64,000 bases of DNA from Brachynemurus nebulosus (taxonomy: Eukaryota; Arthropoda; Insecta; Neuroptera; Myrmeleontidae). The notes beneath the pieces are model-generated. The model made no database searches. It worked only from the letters and a program-made list of their open reading frames with translations, and was not told the DNA's origin. Positions 60,201-64,000 of the stretch are shown here, piece after piece. The translations under genes were made by a program, and so were the position numbers. Each line of letters opens with the position of its first letter. Position 1 is the first letter of the stretch. The stretch is from assembly GCA_035578155.1 (NCBI GenBank), contig JAPWDM010000004.1:39938803-40002802 (forward strand), read 5' to 3'.

Positions 60201-61860
60201 ACATATATTTAGGTAATAGAAATAACACATAACGAAACACCCTTACACATTTATAAACACAATATATATTAAATAGGAAAATCAAACGAGGTCGAGTGAA
60301 ATGACAAATAAAAAGAGAGTTTTCTTAATATTATTTTTGATTTTTCTTGAGAACCACGTTGTATAGAAGAAAAGTATAAAAAGCTCTCTGATATAACTTC
60401 TTACGATATTTTGCTGAATTTCCAGAATGAAAATTCGTTATATACAAAATTGTCTCTACATGTCTTAAGATTACAATTTATTTTTCTTTTTTTAAAATTC
60501 AAAAATGAGCTGAGTTAAGGCGGCTTTGAAGTCGACATAGCGAGATTTTTCCACCTTGATGGTTCCTAGCGTTCTGAAATTCCCAGTGAACCAAAATCAA
60601 AAAATCAAGAATTTTCTGAAAATATGCATACTTATATACAGTTATGGCACTAACTAGGATCTAAGAAAAAAAATAAAAAACCAGCGATAAATCACAATTT
60701 GAAAATAAATTTTCAAAAATCACAGCTTTTTCCGAACTATAAACAGCCGTCATTTTAATCCGGCCTGGGGGTTTTTTCAGAATTTATTACCACTCCTCTG
60801 TAACTTCGTATGCGGCTTCATTTTGACGAGTCTCCCCAGTTCTTTATCTACAAAAATTCTTATAAATGCGGCGTTTACTAAGTACGCAGCTGCGAAAGGC
60901 GTTAATTTGACGATGTTTTAAAAATTTATTACGAACGTTTTACTCTTAAATTTACGTAAAAGATAATGAAATAACATACGCGAAAATATATAACATTTTA
61001 AATCACAATATCTTTGTGTTTCGACAAAAATTAATATTTAATATGGCCACGTCTATGTCAATATAAATATTAAATGTAATCCGTAAACATGTAGGTTTCA
61101 CAAAAATGAGGCCTCTCAATTTTTAATGTGACGACTCACTTGTTATTTTCAATTCAACAGTCGGACAACCGTGTTGGGCTGTTAGATTTTTCGTTTTTAA
61201 CTTAACATTAATAAATAATAACGTTCATTGTAGCGATATCATTTTTGTTATGGAAATTTTTTTAGTTCACGACCCACGTCATAGAAATCATGACAAAAGG
61301 AATACTCAGGAATTGAGCTAAAGTGGCATAGTAAAGAAGAAAATGGGAATTAAAGTACAAGTCATGCTTGCAAAAAGTGTATTTCCTAATTTCCTATAAG
61401 TGTTACATGTTGATAATTTTGATACAATATACACTTCATTAGCATTGTTCAAGATTTTGTTTCAGATATATCTGAGAGATCCTTTTGGTGATAAAACTGG
61501 GAGATGGCAATTCAGTGTTTTTCTTGAAAAATATTTTTAAGAAATTCACATCATTTACATATATTCTTAAGTTCGTGCTAAGTTTTCCTTCGACCTCTGA
61601 CACAGTACTCTTGAAATTTCTTTCTATTTACAAAACCTCTTGTAATTAGCCCCTAGAATCAAAATTCACTAATTTTTATTCGCCACTATAGTTGAGCCAC
61701 CACAGCCTCTGTAACGAACGGCTACAAAACGGTTGTATATAGGGTTGCCAACTCTACCGATGAACATTTCGGGATTTAATGGGAGAAAAATCGGGACGGG
61801 ACAAGTAAAATCGGGACTGTTAAAAAAAAAAAAAAACGTTTTTAATCAGCCAGTAGGAAA
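57213..61860. other. AT-rich stretch without recognisable gene
   Basis: No supported gene. Local oddities are a T-run at 58031-58057 and a GC-richer patch at 58550-58665. The 72-codon ORF at 59460-59678 is unrecognised. Confidence 0.45.
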
Positions 61861-61869
61861 GATATTCTT

Positions 61870-61998
61870 TTTATTAGTCGAATTTTCTCCGAAAAATTAG
61901 ACTTATACAGTCTATACGATAAGAGCTGCGAGAGGCGAGAGTAGGGGCGCTATCCGTTTTCGGACCCGTAGAACACGAATATGTAGAAAAAAAAAATG

Positions 61999-62046
<48 letters not shown>

Positions 62047-62085
62047 TATATATATATATATATATATATATATTTTCCCGCCACC
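61870..62085 (+). repeat. direct repeat, copy 1, including (TA)n
   Basis: 'tattagtcgaattttctcc', 'gataagagctgcgagaggc', 'cgctatccgttttcggacc', then (TA)n and 'ttcccgcc'. The second copy starts at 63811, 1.94 kb away. Confidence 0.9.
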
Positions 62086-62391
62086 TTTTAATTTGTGTAG
62101 GGCCCCCCTATGGAAGTTAAGAGATGAAATTTGGTAAATGGGGCTCATTTTCGAGGCACCTCATACTATCAAAGTGGGGTCAAATTTTGGGCAAATTTTT
62201 TTTCTGACCCGACCTTTAAGGGGGTGGTGGGGGGCGGAAAAGCAATAAAACTTTTCCAAACCGGTTTTAAATAATGTTTCGGTCTATTATCTACAACAAA
62301 TCCAAAATTCAGCTTCCTAGGATGATATGGTGGGAGTAGAGGGGGGAAAAACGATTTTCGCTGGATCTAACAGGCCCCCAGCCCCCCAGAA

Positions 62392-62990
62392 TTAACGTAG
62401 AGGGTTGAAATTTGGTGTGCTGATAAAGTTCGTACCTAGGTTGTGCTTTTTGGAGGTTTTAATATTTTACCTCCACCCACCTCATTTTTAAGCTACAATT
62501 TCATGCATTTTCGACGTTTTCGAAGTTTGTACCACTCGCACAGGTCACCCGAATAAACCTAGAGGGCTGAAATTTTGTATTCGGATTGAGTTAGTATCAA
62601 GGGGGTGCCTTTTGGGGGTCTCGACTTTTAACCCCTACCCACACCATTTTTATACCCAAAAGAACATGATTTTTCTTGTTTTTTAACAGTTTCGTTCGGG
62701 TCAAAATCTCCCCAAATAAACCTAGAGGGCTGAAATTTGGTGTACAGGTTAAGCTAATAGCCAGACACTGTTTTTTGGAGGTTTCAACTTTTAACCCTTA
62801 CACCCACGATTTTTACGCCAATATTTCCTTAATTTTTTTGCTTGTTTTCTAACACGTCTAGAGACTCCATAAGGAAACCTAGAGGGCTGAAATTTTGTAC
62901 GTGTATTCAGTTAGTATCCAGCTAGTACCTTTTAGGGAGTCCACATTACTTTTCCCCCCACTTCTTCCATTTTTACATCGGAATTGAATG
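62392..62990 (+). repeat. tandem array, four units of about 160 bp
   Basis: Units start at about 62392, 62553, 62717 and 62873 with 'aaacctagagggctgaaat' or variants and contain 'ttttggaggtttcaac' and 'ccacccac' blocks. Confidence 0.85.
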
Positions 62991-63179
62991 CTATTGTTAA
63001 ATGTGTTTTAAAAGCATTATGTTTATTCTAAATACAAGTAGGCGAATAGTAATTTTAAAAAATTTAAAAAAAAGTGAACTTACTTTTATGACAAATGAAA
63101 TACATACATATTAAGTAATTTAAAAATGTTATTAAAGTCACTGTTTATTTATAAATTAGGAATTTTGGATTTTTAGTAT

Positions 63180-63592
63180 TTATAAAATAGAAATTTTTGA
63201 ATTTTTTGGAAAGAAAAAATATCTTTATAAAGGCGTTCCAGTTTACTATTTAAGGTCCTTTTTTAATTTTTAAAACTAAAACATAAAGACAATTAGCGGA
63301 TAAACATGGGCAGGAATGTCCTCGTACGAATTGTGTTGGCTTTTTTTCTGCTACCTGTTTTCGGCACAAAATTGAAATTTACTGAGATACAGCCCTTAAA
63401 TACTTAAAACCTTTTTTTAAAGCCTCGATCAGCCGAACACTCATCACCAGTTTTGAAACCAACAAAATGACAATTCGGTTGTAGACTTTCAATCACATTT
63501 CGCTTGTAGACATTCAATACCGAAGATGAAGGGGAAAATTCGACTACCGTGATGGGGCCCCGCTGCTCACGGCGTTTTTTTTTTATTATTTG
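63180..63592 (-). repeat. dispersed repeat A, copy 3
   Basis: Reverse complement of the A copies: 'gatggggccccgctgctca' at its right edge, 'gccaacacaattcgtacga' (reversed) inside. Uninterrupted at the site where copy 2 carries the 906-bp MITE. Confidence 0.85.
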
Positions 63593-63810
63593 TTACTAAC
63601 AGCTACATATTTAAACCATTATCTTACAAACCTTGAAACAAAACAATTTATTGAAGATAATATTACAATAATATTTTTTTGTTAGGGCTACGATGCGTCA
63701 ATGACCCTTCGTAGACCTAATGGAATCATTAAGATTTGGGCGGCAAGGTCGTGACTCGTGATGCTTGCACGGAATATCACAATACCATTAAAAGTAAAAT
63801 TTCTTTCCGG

Positions 63811-63940
63811 TTTTATTAGTCGAATTTTCTCCGAAAAATTAGACTTATACAGTCTATACGATAAGAGCTGCGAGAGGCGAGACCAGGGGCGCTATCCGTT
63901 TTCGGACCCGTAGAACACGATTATGTAAAAAAAAAAGATG

Positions 63941-63988
<48 letters not shown>

Positions 63989-64000
63989 TTTTTCCCGCAA
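63811..64000 (+). repeat. direct repeat, copy 2, cut by window end
   Basis: Nearly identical to 61870-62073, ending in (TA)n and 'tttcccgc' at the window edge. Confidence 0.9.

Overview
The window looks like AT-rich, intron- and repeat-laden arthropod nuclear DNA, most likely insect. The evidence is short (TTAGG)n telomere-type runs, a Penelope-like element, an intact LINE ORF pair, a Helitron with an OTU domain, a SPIN/Charlie-like hAT, many MITEs and long (TA)n tracts. A more precise host (a hemipteran is only a guess) cannot be read from the sequence. I found no convincing single-copy host gene, no tRNA or rRNA gene and no CRISPR array. Every protein-level match I can support is to a mobile element or a virus-like element.

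Layout. 0.1-1.9 kb: a broken virus-like double-jelly-roll capsid-type gene, followed by a repeat (R) with TTAGG motifs. 4.0-6.4 kb: a decayed Penelope-like element (minus strand) with an inverted copy of its own 5' part at its 3' side. 6.4-10.9 kb: a young LINE (ORF1 plus endonuclease/RT ORF2, one homopolymer frameshift). 11.6-14.9 kb: an inverted mosaic copy of a repeat complex that recurs at 23.4-32.3 kb. 16.4-17.5 kb: an internally deleted piggyBac-like element. 17.8-19.0 kb: a small virus-like gene with its own TATA box beside a second copy of R. 19.6-24.5 kb: an LTR candidate and small MITEs. 24.9-27.5 kb: a non-autonomous Helitron. 28.0-28.9 kb: a TA-flanked MITE. 29.1-30.7 kb: a 115-bp minisatellite.

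32.3-50.0 kb is the most structured part. An autonomous-type but broken Helitron (34159-44652, minus strand; OTU, Rep, helicase) sits between two arms that are inverted copies of each other. Into the Helitron an intact SPIN-like hAT (40558-42955) has inserted with a perfect 8-bp target duplication. Into the right arm a 3.4-kb element with about 285-bp terminal inverted repeats, TGTTA tips and a 4-bp TATA duplication has inserted (Ginger/TDD-like, carrying a fragment resembling KRBA2-type integrases). It in turn contains a hAT remnant and two TTAA-flanked MITEs. 50.7-53.0 kb: a (TA)n tract split by two further MITEs. 56.1-57.2 kb: a MITE with TIRs related to one at 14.2 kb. 61.9-64.0 kb: 200-bp direct repeats around a 160-bp tandem array and one more dispersed repeat.

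Terminal inverted repeats, target duplications and empty sites give a relative order of insertion. The hAT is younger than the Helitron, the Ginger-like element is younger than the arm, and the Helitron at 24.9 kb is younger than the repeat it splits, which survives unsplit near 13.9 kb. All family names come from motif recognition without database searches.
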